DNA from: Sphingomonas kyeonggiensis
Lineage (GTDB): Bacteria > Pseudomonadota > Alphaproteobacteria > Sphingomonadales > Sphingomonadaceae
Direction of reading: 5' to 3'
Assembly: GCF_014204495.1 (NCBI RefSeq)
Contig: NZ_JACHLN010000002.1
Location: forward strand, 744,001-808,000
Length of the DNA: 64,000 nucleotides
Of the stretch, positions 33,167-41,799 are shown piece after piece. Below the pieces are notes generated by a model. It worked only from the letters and a program-made list of their open reading frames with translations, was not told the origin of the DNA and ran no database searches. Position 1 is the first letter of the stretch, and the number at the start of each line of letters is the position of its first letter. The translations under genes were made by a program, and so were the position numbers.

Positions 33167-34474
33167 TTACTCCACAGTCTCGGTCACGCGCGGCGCCCAT
33201 TCGGGCCGCAGCAAAATCCAGCACGCTGCCGCGCCGATCAGAAGGAACACGAAGATCACCAGCATCGGCAGCTCGTAGTCGCCGCTCACATGCAGCAGCC
33301 AGCCGGAGAGGCTCGCCGCCACGCCGCCGGCAAGGCTGGTCGCCACCTGCTGTACGCCGGTCACCAGCCCGATCGCCGGCTTGGGGATCAGGGTGAGGCG
33401 GCAGAGCGCGAGGTTGTTGGCAGTCGCCAGGCCGAGGAAGGACAGCGAGAACACGTTCCAGAACAGCGCCCAGCCAAGCGATGTCGCCCAGGCGCCGAGC
33501 AGCACGGTGCAGGCACCGATGAACCCGGCGATCACGAAGGCCTTGCGCACCAGCACCGGGTTGCCGCCGCGAGCGATGATCCGGTCCGCCGTCCAGCCCG
33601 CGATCACCGCGACGATCGCGATCCCGGCGAAGCTGAAGAAGGTGTAGAGCCCTGATTTCTCCAGGCTCAGCCCGCGCTGCTCGACCAGATAGGCCGGCAT
33701 CCAGGTCATGCAGTAGAAGGTGAAATAGCCGTAGCAGAAGTTGACGACCATCGCCCCCCACACGACCGGGCTGCGGAGGATCGAGGCGAAGCTGACCGAG
33801 GATGCCGCCTTGCGCGCCGCCGCCTTGGCCTCGCCGCCTTTGGGCAGGTCGTTCTTCACCATCAGCAGCCAGGGCACCAGCCAGACCAGCCCGATCGCGC
33901 CGGTGAGGATGAACATCAGCCGCCAGTCGTAGTTGACGATCAGCCAGGACGCGAGCGGCGCGCCGATGGCGGGACCGAACTTGTTGCCCATGGTGAAGAT
34001 GCCGACAGCGGTGCCGCTCTCGCCCTCACTGAAATTGTTGCGGATCCATCGATAGCTCGCCGGCATCACGATCGCCTCGGCCGCGCCCACGATGATCCGC
34101 ATCAGGATCAGCGCGAACAGCGTGCTGATCAGCCCGGTCAACGCCGTCGCCACGCACCAGAGCGCGAAGCAGATCGTGTAGGGAGTCTTCACCCCGTAGC
34201 GGTCAACCAGCCAGCCCATCGGGATCTGGACGAGGCCATAGGACCAGAAGAACATCGCGCCGATCATGCCGCGATCGGTGTCGCTCAGGTTGAAATGCGC
34301 CTTGAACGGCGGATCGGCCATCGCGGTCGAGATGCTGGTGCGATCGACGAACGCGATCAGTACGCCGATCGCGAGCAGGAACAGGATCGACCAGCGCGTC
34401 GCGGCATTGAGAGCCACGGGCCTGGCCCTGGCTGCTGCAGGCGGTGCGTCGGCCGGATTGATCGCCTGGGCCAT
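33167..34474 (-). CDS. MFS transporter, anion:cation symporter type
   Basis: 435 residues from ATG 34474, which follows AGGAGAGTAGA. Twelve hydrophobic segments are visible. The DRTSISTAMAD segment after the first helix and FWSYGLVQIPMGWLVDRYGVK are typical of ACS-family carriers, which import organic acids such as phthalate, vanillate or hexuronates. The central loop (NDLPKGGEAKAAARKAASS) separates the two halves. It lies between the amidohydrolase and the dioxygenase genes, four bases before the latter, so it is probably the inner-membrane importer for the pathway substrate. Confidence 0.88.
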   Translation of the reverse strand: MAQAINPADAPPAAARARPVALNAATRWSILFLLAIGVLIAFVDRTSISTAMADPPFKAHFNLSDTDRGMIGAMFFWSYGLVQIPMGWLVDRYGVKTPYTICFALWCVATALTGLISTLFALILMRIIVGAAEAIVMPASYRWIRNNFSEGESGTAVGIFTMGNKFGPAIGAPLASWLIVNYDWRLMFILTGAIGLVWLVPWLLMVKNDLPKGGEAKAAARKAASSVSFASILRSPVVWGAMVVNFCYGYFTFYCMTWMPAYLVEQRGLSLEKSGLYTFFSFAGIAIVAVIAGWTADRIIARGGNPVLVRKAFVIAGFIGACTVLLGAWATSLGWALFWNVFSLSFLGLATANNLALCRLTLIPKPAIGLVTGVQQVATSLAGGVAASLSGWLLHVSGDYELPMLVIFVFLLIGAAACWILLRPEWAPRVTETVE

Positions 34475-34504
34475 TCTACTCTCCTGTCTCGGCAAACCGC
34501 GGTC

Positions 34505-35380
34505 TCATGCCGCTTCCGTCCTGGCGCCGACGTCTCGCAACTGGGGATACAGCGACTGCGCGGTGCGCGCGAAGACCCATTCGCGATCCTCGGCTGAGAC
34601 ACTCGCCAGCCGCGCCTCGGCTGTCGCCTTGATCTCGGCGAGCGTGCCCGGCGAGGTCGGATAGTTGGAACCCCAGGCCAGTCGCTTCGCGCCGAACACC
34701 TCGATCAGCTTGGGGAACCAGGTCTCGGGCGTCGCCGCGCCCTTGGCGCTGTCGCCCATGATCCGCGGGGTGAGCTTCATGAATATGTTCTCGATCGGTG
34801 CGAGCTCGAACAGGCCGGCCGCCGCCGCATAGGGCGGGCCGTCGGTCACATCGGGGCGAGCGAGATGGTCGAGGATGATCGGTACGTTCGGGAAGCGCTT
34901 CGCCAGCGCGGTGACCGCAGGCAGCCCGACCGGGCCGGTCTGAATGCACATCGTCAGTCCCAGCTCGCCGAGCAGCTCCCAGGCCGGATAGGCACGCGGA
35001 TCGTCGAGCTCGCTGGGATCGAACTCCTTGGTCGAGCCGCCGGTGAAAACCCGCAGTCCCGCAAGGCCCCTGGCGACCCAGTCCTTGATCGTCGCAACCG
35101 CATCCGGTGCCAGCACATCGACCGACCCGACCGCGATCAGCCGGTCGGGAAAGCGATTGCAGGCATCCACCACATAGGAATTGTCGAAGCCATAGGTGGT
35201 CGACGAATGCACCACCGCCGCCTTGGCCACGCCGGCCGCGTCCATCTGCTCGATCAGCGTATCGACGGTGGACGGCCGCTCCTGCGACCAGTCGGAACGC
35301 TTGCCGAACAACGGCGCCGGTGGATAGCGGCTCTCATCGTCCGAAATGACGTGCGGATGGATATCGATAAACTGGGACAT
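34505..35380 (-). CDS. Amidohydrolase-family protein, LigI-like lactonase
   Basis: 291 residues from ATG 35380 (MSQFIDIHPHV), preceded by GGGAGTGGGC; an upstream in-frame region adds unsupported sequence. The N-terminal metal motif is IDIHPHV instead of the usual HxH spacing. FPNVPIILDHLARPD and LAWGSNYPTSPGTL match the amidohydrolase-2 group that includes 2-pyrone-4,6-dicarboxylate hydrolase (LigI). Hydrolysis of a pyrone or lactone is the likely step, next to LigJ. It is the first gene of a unit with the MFS, dioxygenase and aldolase genes, and has a CCATAAGTT motif 82 bases upstream. Confidence 0.8.
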   Translation of the reverse strand: MSQFIDIHPHVISDDESRYPPAPLFGKRSDWSQERPSTVDTLIEQMDAAGVAKAAVVHSSTTYGFDNSYVVDACNRFPDRLIAVGSVDVLAPDAVATIKDWVARGLAGLRVFTGGSTKEFDPSELDDPRAYPAWELLGELGLTMCIQTGPVGLPAVTALAKRFPNVPIILDHLARPDVTDGPPYAAAAGLFELAPIENIFMKLTPRIMGDSAKGAATPETWFPKLIEVFGAKRLAWGSNYPTSPGTLAEIKATAEARLASVSAEDREWVFARTAQSLYPQLRDVGARTEAA

Positions 35381-35461
35381 GCCCACTCCCGGAAATCTGT
35401 TTTCTGGGAAGAATGCATCGACCCGATCACGCGCGCGGAACAGTTGAAGCTGCGTGGTGGG

Positions 35462-35470
35462 CCATAAGTT
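35462..35470 (+). promoter_or_regulatory. CCATAAGTT motif upstream of the amidohydrolase unit
   Basis: CCATAAGTT differs by one base from CGATAAGTT and lies 82 bases upstream of ATG 35380, a similar distance to that seen at 31206. Candidate regulator site shared by the catabolic units. Confidence 0.45.
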
Positions 35471-35506
35471 TAGGGGTGACGGGGCAATCCGGCGGCCTCC
35501 CGGAAT

Positions 35507-35587
35507 CGTCATCCCGGCGAAAGCCGGGATCTCAGGCGACTTGCAGGAGAAGCGCCGCGCGAGATCCCGGCTTTCGCCGGGATGACG
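35507..35587. repeat. REP-like element with perfect 27-bp inverted arms (copy 2)
   Basis: Arms at 35507-35533 and 35561-35587 are the same 27-base sequences as at 5161-5236, again in inverted order, with an unrelated 27-base spacer. It stands between the ligJ stop and the promoter region of the amidohydrolase unit, where it may separate the two transcripts. Confidence 0.85.
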
Positions 35588-35595
35588 GTTTCAGA

Positions 35596-36615
35596 TCAGA
35601 GCCCCCGCGACTTCAGCAGCCTGTCCAGCGCCGGATAGACGCGCCGGGCATTGCCCTCGAAGATCTTGGCCTTGTCCTCGGCGCTCAACGGCAGCGCATC
35701 GACATAGCGCTTGGTATCGTCGAAATATTCGCCGGTGTTGGGGTCGCGCCCGCGCACCGCGCCAATCATCTCCGATCCGAACAGCACATTGTCCGCCGGG
35801 ATCACCTTGGTCAGCAATTCGACGCCGGGCAAATGATAGACGCAGGTATCGAAGAAGATGTTGTCGAGCAGCCCCTCGAGCGGCCGGTCGCGCATCTCCA
35901 GGCTCATGCCGCGATAGCGCCCCCAGTGATAGGGCACCGCACCGCCGCCATGCGGGATAACCAGCCGCAGCGTCGGGAAGTCCTTGAACAGGTCCGATTG
36001 GAGGATCTGCATGAACACGCTGGTGTCTGCATTGAGATAATGCGCGCCCGTCCCGTGGAAATTGGGGTTACAGGAGGCGGCGACATGCACCATGCCCGGC
36101 ACGTCAAGATCGCACATCGCCTCGAACAGCGGGTACCATTCCTTGTCGGTGAAGGGCTTGCCGGTCCAGTAGCCGCCGGTCGGATCCGGGTTCACGTTGA
36201 CGCCGACGAAGCCCATCTCGACGATGCGCCTGAGTTCGGGGATCGAGTTGGCTGGCGGCGCGCCCGGCGACTGGGGCAGCATGCCGACCGGCACGAAGTT
36301 ATCGGGGTACATCTCGGTGACCCGCTTCACCAGATCGTTCGAGATCGCCGCCCATTCCAGGCTGGTGCGCTCGTTGCCGAGATGATGGCTCATCAGCCCG
36401 GCGATCGGCGAGAACAGGGTGAGGTCGCTGCCGCGCTCCTGCTGGAGCTTGAGCTGTCCGCCCTCGATACCCTCGCGGATCTGGTCGTCGCTGACGCGCG
36501 CTTCGGCCGGGCCCGGCGCGTTTACGGGGTCGTTGGCAGCCGCCACCTGGCGCTCGCGGAATTCGCGGAAGCTCTTGGGGACGGTGGTGAAATGGCCATG
36601 GCAATCGATGATCAT
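35596..36615 (-). CDS. ligJ: 4-oxalomesaconate hydratase (LigJ-like)
   Basis: LigJ hydrates 4-oxalomesaconate to 4-carboxy-4-hydroxy-2-oxoadipate in the protocatechuate 4,5-cleavage and gallate pathways. The product is 339 residues. IIDCHGHF holds the N-terminal HxH metal motif. GFVGVNVNPDP, LRLVIPHGGGAVPYHWGR and VLFGSEMIGAV match the known LigJ pattern, including the HGGGA and LFGSE motifs, as recalled from the family. It starts two bases after the stop of the second decarboxylase-like gene, so both belong to one unit. The substrate may be a close analogue and not 4-oxalomesaconate itself. Confidence 0.82.
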   Translation of the reverse strand: MIIDCHGHFTTVPKSFREFRERQVAAANDPVNAPGPAEARVSDDQIREGIEGGQLKLQQERGSDLTLFSPIAGLMSHHLGNERTSLEWAAISNDLVKRVTEMYPDNFVPVGMLPQSPGAPPANSIPELRRIVEMGFVGVNVNPDPTGGYWTGKPFTDKEWYPLFEAMCDLDVPGMVHVAASCNPNFHGTGAHYLNADTSVFMQILQSDLFKDFPTLRLVIPHGGGAVPYHWGRYRGMSLEMRDRPLEGLLDNIFFDTCVYHLPGVELLTKVIPADNVLFGSEMIGAVRGRDPNTGEYFDDTKRYVDALPLSAEDKAKIFEGNARRVYPALDRLLKSRGL

Positions 36616-36617
36616 GA

Positions 36618-37640
36618 TCAGGCGCCCTGGCGCGCGGGGGCTTTGGCGGGGTCGACGAACAGCTCGTCCATCGACATGCGGCGGGGCGTCAGCCCCTGCT
36701 CGAAGGCAGTCTTCTCCAGCGCCTCGATCGTCGGGCGGTTCGCCTCGATGCCATAGGGCAGCGGATCAGGGCCCACGATCTTCTGCAGCGCGCGATACTT
36801 GTCCGCGCCCGCACCGGTCGCCTCGCCCGAGTTGAGCCTGGCCAGCCACTCGTCCTTGGCGCGCGTGAAGGCGTCGTTGAGCGAACGCGCGACCCAGGGA
36901 TGCTCGGCCAGGATCGAGTCCTTCACCACGATCGTGCCGTGCATCGGATAGACGCCGGTGCGGGCATAATATTCGGCCTCGGCAACTTCGGCGTTCGGCA
37001 TCAGGTCCGGATAGTTCGCTTCGACTTCCTGCCAGCCGCCGGTCGGCGCGCCGGTGCGGCCGATGCCTGCCGCCGCTTCTACTCCCGCGTCGAGCTCGCC
37101 CTTGGCGATCATTTCCGCAAGCGAAGTACCCTCGGGGGCATGAATCACATTCGACGGCAGCTTGAGCTGGGTGACATGTTCCTCGTCGTCGACCACCCAG
37201 GTGACCTTGGAGTTGTCCAGGCCATATTCGTCGATGAATACCTGGCGGATCCATACGCCGGTGGTCACCGAATAGGCACGAACGCCCACGCGCTTGCCCT
37301 CGAGGTCCTTGGGTACCTTGATGCCCAGTTCGGGACGGACGAGCATGCCGGAATGATGGAAGCGGCGAACCACGAAGATCGGCAGCGCCACGAACGGTGC
37401 GCCATAAGCGCGGGCAATGATGTAGGTGGTCGGCGCCAGCTCACAGACGTCGAACTCGACGTCGCGGACCATGCGGCGGAACGCGCCGATCTGCGGCTTG
37501 ACCGTGACGATCTCGGCCTCGACGCCTTCGATCTCGATGCTGCCGTCACGAATGGCGCTGGTATGCGGATGCTCCGCGATCGCCATTTTCAGATGTACCT
37601 TGCCCGCCACTTCTTCGCTCTCCTGGAAACTGTCTGGCAT
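36618..37640 (-). CDS. 4,5-dihydroxyphthalate decarboxylase-like protein (copy B)
   Basis: 340 residues from ATG 37640; ATG 37586 is an alternative that matches the N-terminus of copy A better. It shares with copy A the core FDVCELAPTTYI, APFVALPIFVVRRFHH, DLEGKRVGVRAYSVTTGVWIRQVF and the C-terminal TPRRMSMDELFVDP, but has about 40 extra residues, including a Gly/Thr loop near ATGAGADKYRAL. No signal peptide, so it is probably a cytoplasmic enzyme. It heads the unit with ligJ. Two CGATAAGTT-type motifs and an inverted repeat (CTATCG-N7-CGATAG) lie in its upstream region. Confidence 0.75.
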   Translation of the reverse strand: MPDSFQESEEVAGKVHLKMAIAEHPHTSAIRDGSIEIEGVEAEIVTVKPQIGAFRRMVRDVEFDVCELAPTTYIIARAYGAPFVALPIFVVRRFHHSGMLVRPELGIKVPKDLEGKRVGVRAYSVTTGVWIRQVFIDEYGLDNSKVTWVVDDEEHVTQLKLPSNVIHAPEGTSLAEMIAKGELDAGVEAAAGIGRTGAPTGGWQEVEANYPDLMPNAEVAEAEYYARTGVYPMHGTIVVKDSILAEHPWVARSLNDAFTRAKDEWLARLNSGEATGAGADKYRALQKIVGPDPLPYGIEANRPTIEALEKTAFEQGLTPRRMSMDELFVDPAKAPARQGA

Positions 37641-38063
37641 GGGATGCCCATTCGCCGCCAGAAGCCGCGCATCCCGGCACAAGGTCAACGCGCCCGGACC
37701 AAATCTTGGGGTGGCGGGATCATTTCCTATCGCTCCGGCCGATAGATTTGCCGCACCACCCTATAAGTTTTGCGCCGAATGTTGCGATAAGTTGCATGTT
37801 TGCGCGTTACGATCGCCGCAACGCAGCATGGCCATCAGGCCCACAGGCGCCGGCAACGACCCTCTGCATGTTTTCCATTTATTCTAATACACTTACATCC
37901 ACACCAAGCCTTGACAGGATCGAGCACTCAACGCCGAGAACCGCACCCAAGCCTGGTAATTTTGCCGCAAGCGCCCCAAGCGAGCGATAAGAAACATGTC
38001 CGTGCCGGGGATTTATCCCCCTCCCGATCCGCGATAAGAAAAGCGCTCGGGAGAGGAACCACA
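37641..38063. promoter_or_regulatory. Divergent control region between copy B of the decarboxylase and the LysR gene
   Basis: This 423-base gap has no gene. It contains an inverted repeat CTATCG-N7-CGATAG at 37727-37745, CTATAAGTT at 37761-37769, CGATAAGTT at 37785-37793, and two CGATAAGAA copies at 37985-37993 and 38032-38040, all in the same orientation. The first three lie close to the decarboxylase promoter and the last two next to the regulator start, an arrangement that fits activation of the operon and autoregulation by the LysR-type protein. Confidence 0.55.
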
Positions 38064-39302
38064 ATGACAGACATCGACCCGGGATCGCGCGCCGAAGCCC
38101 TGAGTTTTCGGCAATTGAAGCTCTTCGAGAGCGTCGGCCGGCTGAACAGCGTCCGCCGCGCCTCGGAAGAGTGCAACCTGTCGCAGCCCGCCGTTACCCA
38201 GGCGCTCGCCAAGCTCGAGCATCAGGTAGGGGTTACCCTGCTCGAGCGGCGCGCCAGCGGCTCCTATCTCAACGAGCTGGGGGACATCTTCCATCGCCGT
38301 GTCACCCGCGTCTTCGCCCAGATCGAGCAGGCGCTGGTCGACCTCGCCGTGCCCGGCGGCCAGCCCGGCGCTGCGGTGATCGCCCGTCGCATCTCCAAGA
38401 GCCAGGCGCGCAGCCTGATCGCGATCGTCGAGACCGGCTCCTTCGCTCAGGCCGCCGAGGCGCTGGGGCTCAGCCAGGCCTCGCTCCAGCGCGCCGCGCG
38501 CGACCTGGAGGGCAACCTCCGCAAGTCGCTCTATTATCGCACCGCCGCCGGGGTGATGGTCACCCCAGCGGGCGTGGAATTCGGCCGCAAGATCAAGCTG
38601 GCGACGCAGGAGATCGAGTGGGGCATCAAGGAGATCGACGCGGCACTGGGCAATGCCAGCAGCCAAATCGCGATCGGCGCGATGCCGTTCGGCGGCTCGG
38701 TGCTGCTCGCGTCGGTGCTCGACGAGTTCGTCACCGCGCATCCCCGCGCCGACGTCAAGATCGTCAACGAGAGCGCGCCCGAGATGCTCAAGAGCCTGCG
38801 CGCCGGCAATGTCGATTTCGTCATAGGCCTGGTCCAGGAGACCGTTGCCGAGGATCTGACCAACCGGGCGCTGGCGAAGACGCCCTATACGATCGTCGCG
38901 CGTCGCGGCCACAAGCTCACCCGCAAGGGCAAGGTCACGCTGGACGACCTGCTCGAATATGAGTGGGTGGTCGGCACGCCCGGCGCCGCGCGGCGCGCCT
39001 GTTTCGAGCGATTGTTCGCCGGTGGCCCCGGCCCCAAGGCATCGATCGCCACCTGTTCGCTGCCGGTGATCCGCCATCTGCTTGCACGAAGCGACCGGCT
39101 TACCCTCGTTACGTCCTACGAGCTCAAGCATGAGGACGACACGCTGGTCCCGATCGATTTCGGCGAGATCGAACCCGCGCCGTCTATCGGTATCACCATG
39201 CGTGCGGACTGGCTGCCGACCCGGCTCCACCTCGACTTCATCGAACTGCTCCGCCGCCACATGGCGGAAGTCGGCGTCCATCCGCTCAAGAAAGCCAGCT
39301 GA
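38064..39302 (+). CDS. LysR-type regulator with two helix-turn-helix domains
   Basis: 412 residues from ATG 38064, after GAGAGGAACCACA. LysR regulators normally have about 300 residues and one DNA-binding domain. Here the first domain (about 14-75) reads FRQLKLFESVGRLNSVRRAS and LSQPAVTQALAKLE, and a second one (about 110-170) reads SLIAIVETGSFAQAAEALGL, then LSQASLQRAARDLE and VTPAGVEFGRKI. The effector-binding domain follows (about 200-400; IAIGAMPFGGSVLLASVL, NVDFVIGL). It is divergent from the decarboxylase-ligJ unit and is the probable regulator of the cluster. The lactonase gene follows five bases after the stop. Confidence 0.9.
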   Translation: MTDIDPGSRAEALSFRQLKLFESVGRLNSVRRASEECNLSQPAVTQALAKLEHQVGVTLLERRASGSYLNELGDIFHRRVTRVFAQIEQALVDLAVPGGQPGAAVIARRISKSQARSLIAIVETGSFAQAAEALGLSQASLQRAARDLEGNLRKSLYYRTAAGVMVTPAGVEFGRKIKLATQEIEWGIKEIDAALGNASSQIAIGAMPFGGSVLLASVLDEFVTAHPRADVKIVNESAPEMLKSLRAGNVDFVIGLVQETVAEDLTNRALAKTPYTIVARRGHKLTRKGKVTLDDLLEYEWVVGTPGAARRACFERLFAGGPGPKASIATCSLPVIRHLLARSDRLTLVTSYELKHEDDTLVPIDFGEIEPAPSIGITMRADWLPTRLHLDFIELLRRHMAEVGVHPLKKAS

Positions 39303-39307
39303 ACCCC

Positions 39308-40420
39308 ATGTCCATCGACCTTACGCGCCGCCGCTTCGCTGGCGCGGCACTGCTCACGCTCGCCCTGCCTGCTGCTGCCCGTCCGGCCAAGCGCGGGACG
39401 CGCATCTATATCGGGACCCAGGGCAAGGCGATCGTCTCGGCTCGCTTCGATAGCCGCACCGGCGCGCTTTCCGCGCTCGACACCGTTGCGCAGGTCGAAC
39501 GCCCGACCTGGGTGCTCGCGCACCCTACCCGCCCCCTGCTCTATGCAGTGAGCGAGACCGGCGCAGTCGGGGCAAGCCAGGGCAAGGTGTTCGGCTTCGC
39601 CGTGGATGGCACTGGCGCGCTTCGCCAGCTTGCCAGCCCGGATTCGGGCGGCGCCGGGCCGACGCATCTGGCGCTCGACATGGCGAGCAACACGTTGTTC
39701 GCGGCCCATTACAGCAGCGGCCATATCGCGGCGCTGCCGATCGGCGCGAGCGGCGCACCCGGTGCGGTCGCCTCGATCCAGGCCGACACCGGCTCGGGCC
39801 CCAGCCCGCGCCAGAAGAGCCCACATGCGCATGGCTCGGCCCTGCATCCTTCGGGCAAGGTCCTCGCGGTGGCCGATCTCGGTGCCGACCGCGTGTTCCT
39901 CTATGCCTTCGATCGCAAGACGCGCGCGCTTTCGCCGAACCCGACGGCCATCGAAGTCCCAGCCGGCCATGGCCCCCGCCACCTCGCCTTCGATGCCGCC
40001 GGCAAGTTCCTGTTCCTGATCACCGAGCTGGTGCCGGAACTGCGCGTCTATCGCTGGAACGGCGGCAGGCCTGAGCTGGTCGAGACGCGTTCCACCCTTA
40101 CCGCCCCGCTCGAAAAGGCGAGCGGGGCCGAGTTGCGCCTCAGCGAGGATGGCCGCTTCGCCTATGTCTCGAACCGTGTCGAGGACAGCATCGCGGGCTA
40201 TGCGATCGCGCCCGACGGCAAGCTTCGCGAAATCACGCGCGTGAAGACCGACAGGACGCCGTGGAGCTTCACCCTGGCACCCGGGGGCCGCTGGCTGCTC
40301 GCCACCAATCAAGGCGCGGGGACCGTCACCGTCCATGCACGCGATCCGGGGACCGGCGTAATCGCCCCGGCAAGCCAGTCGCTGGCGGTGGAGAAGCCGA
40401 CCAGCCTTGCCTTCCTCTAA
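39308..40420 (+). CDS. Tat-exported seven-bladed propeller lactonase (6-phosphogluconolactonase type)
   Basis: 370 residues. A twin-arginine signal (TRRRFAGAALLTLALPAAARP) implies export of the folded protein to the periplasm. The propeller core shows repeated blade motifs such as PTWVLAHPTRPLLYAVSE, GPTHLALDMASNTLFAA, SALHPSGKVLAVADLGADRVFLY, GPRHLAFDAAGKFLFLITEL and LSEDGRFAYVSNR, matching the lactonase propeller family (COG2706). In a catabolic cluster a pyrone or lactone substrate is more likely than 6-phosphogluconolactone. It is five bases downstream of the LysR gene. Its stop overlaps that of the convergent MFS gene by four bases. Confidence 0.85.
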   Translation: MSIDLTRRRFAGAALLTLALPAAARPAKRGTRIYIGTQGKAIVSARFDSRTGALSALDTVAQVERPTWVLAHPTRPLLYAVSETGAVGASQGKVFGFAVDGTGALRQLASPDSGGAGPTHLALDMASNTLFAAHYSSGHIAALPIGASGAPGAVASIQADTGSGPSPRQKSPHAHGSALHPSGKVLAVADLGADRVFLYAFDRKTRALSPNPTAIEVPAGHGPRHLAFDAAGKFLFLITELVPELRVYRWNGGRPELVETRSTLTAPLEKASGAELRLSEDGRFAYVSNRVEDSIAGYAIAPDGKLREITRVKTDRTPWSFTLAPGGRWLLATNQGAGTVTVHARDPGTGVIAPASQSLAVEKPTSLAFL

Positions 40421-41658
40421 CGCTTCACTTCGAAGGTCCGGGCGAGGCGGAGCGACGGGAACCAATGCGCCCAGAGCAGGGTAATGCCGATCGCCCCAGC
40501 CCCACCCGCAACCACGGCGGCAACGGGACCGATCAGTGCCGCGAGGAAGCCGGACTCCGCCTCGCCCAGTTCGTTCGAGGCGGATACGAACAGGGTGGAG
40601 ACCGCGCCTACCCGCCCCCGCATTTCGTTCGGCGTGTAGAGCTGGATCAGGGTCTGGCGAACATAGACCGAGAGCATATCCGCTCCGCCCAATATGACGA
40701 GGCAGGCGAGCGACAGCGGCAGCCAGCGCGACATGCCGAAGCCGATCGTCGCAATGCCGAACACTGCTACCGCCGCCAGCATCTTCATGCCGACATGTTG
40801 CCGCAGCGGCCGCCAGCTGAACCACAGCGCCACCGCCATCGCGCCCACTGCCGGCGCGGCGCGCAGATGGCCCAGCCCGGACGCGCCGACATGCAGGATG
40901 TCGCGCGCGAAGATCGGCAGCATCGCCGTCGCCCCGCCGAGCAGGACAGCGAACAGGTCGAGCGAGATCGCGCCGAGCACCAGCTTGTTGTCGCGGACAT
41001 AGGCCAACCCCTCGACCATCTGGCGCCACGGATTGCGCGAACCGTCGAGCATCGTCCTGGCGATCGGGCGGATCAGCATCAGGCAGGCCAGCGCCACGCC
41101 GTACGCCACCGCACTGGTGAGATAGGGAAGCGGCGCCCAGATCGCATAGAGATATCCGCCCAGCGCGGGCCCAAGGATGCCGCCCACCCGGTTGCCGATC
41201 GCATTGGTGGCGATCGCGCGGGGCAGCACTTCGGCCGGCACCAGGTTCGGCGCCAGCGCATTGAGCGCCGGCATCGAGAAGGCACGCGTGATGCCGAGCA
41301 GCACCGCGCCGGCGAACAGCGGCGCGAGCGTACGCCCATCCGCCAGCGTCGCCCAGGCGAGCATGCTTGCGCAGACGAGTTGCAGCCCTAGGCAGATCCT
41401 TCCGATCAGCCGCCGGTCGACCCGATCGGCGGTCCAGCCGGTGATCAGGGTCAGCGCGAAGATCGGCAGGAACTGGGCCAGCCCGATCAGCCCGAGCTGC
41501 AGCGCCGCCGCCTTGGTTCCCATGGTAAGCCGGGCGATGTCGTAGACCTGCCAGCCGATCACCACGACCATCGCGTTCTGCGCCAGGTTGGAGGCTAGCC
41601 GGCCGATCCAGAACAGGCGATAGTCGCGATAGGCGAAAGGTTGCTTGGGCTGGTCCAT
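40417..41658 (-). CDS. MFS exporter (EntS/MFS_3-like)
   Basis: 413 residues, twelve predicted membrane segments. The N-terminal LFWIGRLASNLAQNAMVVVIGWQVYD and LTLITGWTADRVDRRLIGR, together with MRGRVGAVSTLFVSASNELGEAESG, are typical of the enterobactin-exporter-like MFS_3 group. The substrate is unknown. It is convergent with the lactonase gene, with overlapping stop codons, and divergent from the second ThDP enzyme gene across a 141-base gap. Its relation to the catabolic cluster is positional only. Confidence 0.85.
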   Translation of the reverse strand: MDQPKQPFAYRDYRLFWIGRLASNLAQNAMVVVIGWQVYDIARLTMGTKAAALQLGLIGLAQFLPIFALTLITGWTADRVDRRLIGRICLGLQLVCASMLAWATLADGRTLAPLFAGAVLLGITRAFSMPALNALAPNLVPAEVLPRAIATNAIGNRVGGILGPALGGYLYAIWAPLPYLTSAVAYGVALACLMLIRPIARTMLDGSRNPWRQMVEGLAYVRDNKLVLGAISLDLFAVLLGGATAMLPIFARDILHVGASGLGHLRAAPAVGAMAVALWFSWRPLRQHVGMKMLAAVAVFGIATIGFGMSRWLPLSLACLVILGGADMLSVYVRQTLIQLYTPNEMRGRVGAVSTLFVSASNELGEAESGFLAALIGPVAAVVAGGAGAIGITLLWAHWFPSLRLARTFEVKR

Positions 41659-41799
41659 GCCCCTCGCCTAACGCTCGGGCCTATCGGCGGAGCCATCGGA
41701 AACATGATCGCACCGAACGGAAAGTCCGTGCGCCTTTCCGATTACCCTGCGGTCCGGATCGATAGCCGCGCGGGGCCGCGCCACCCCTAGGCTCAAGCC

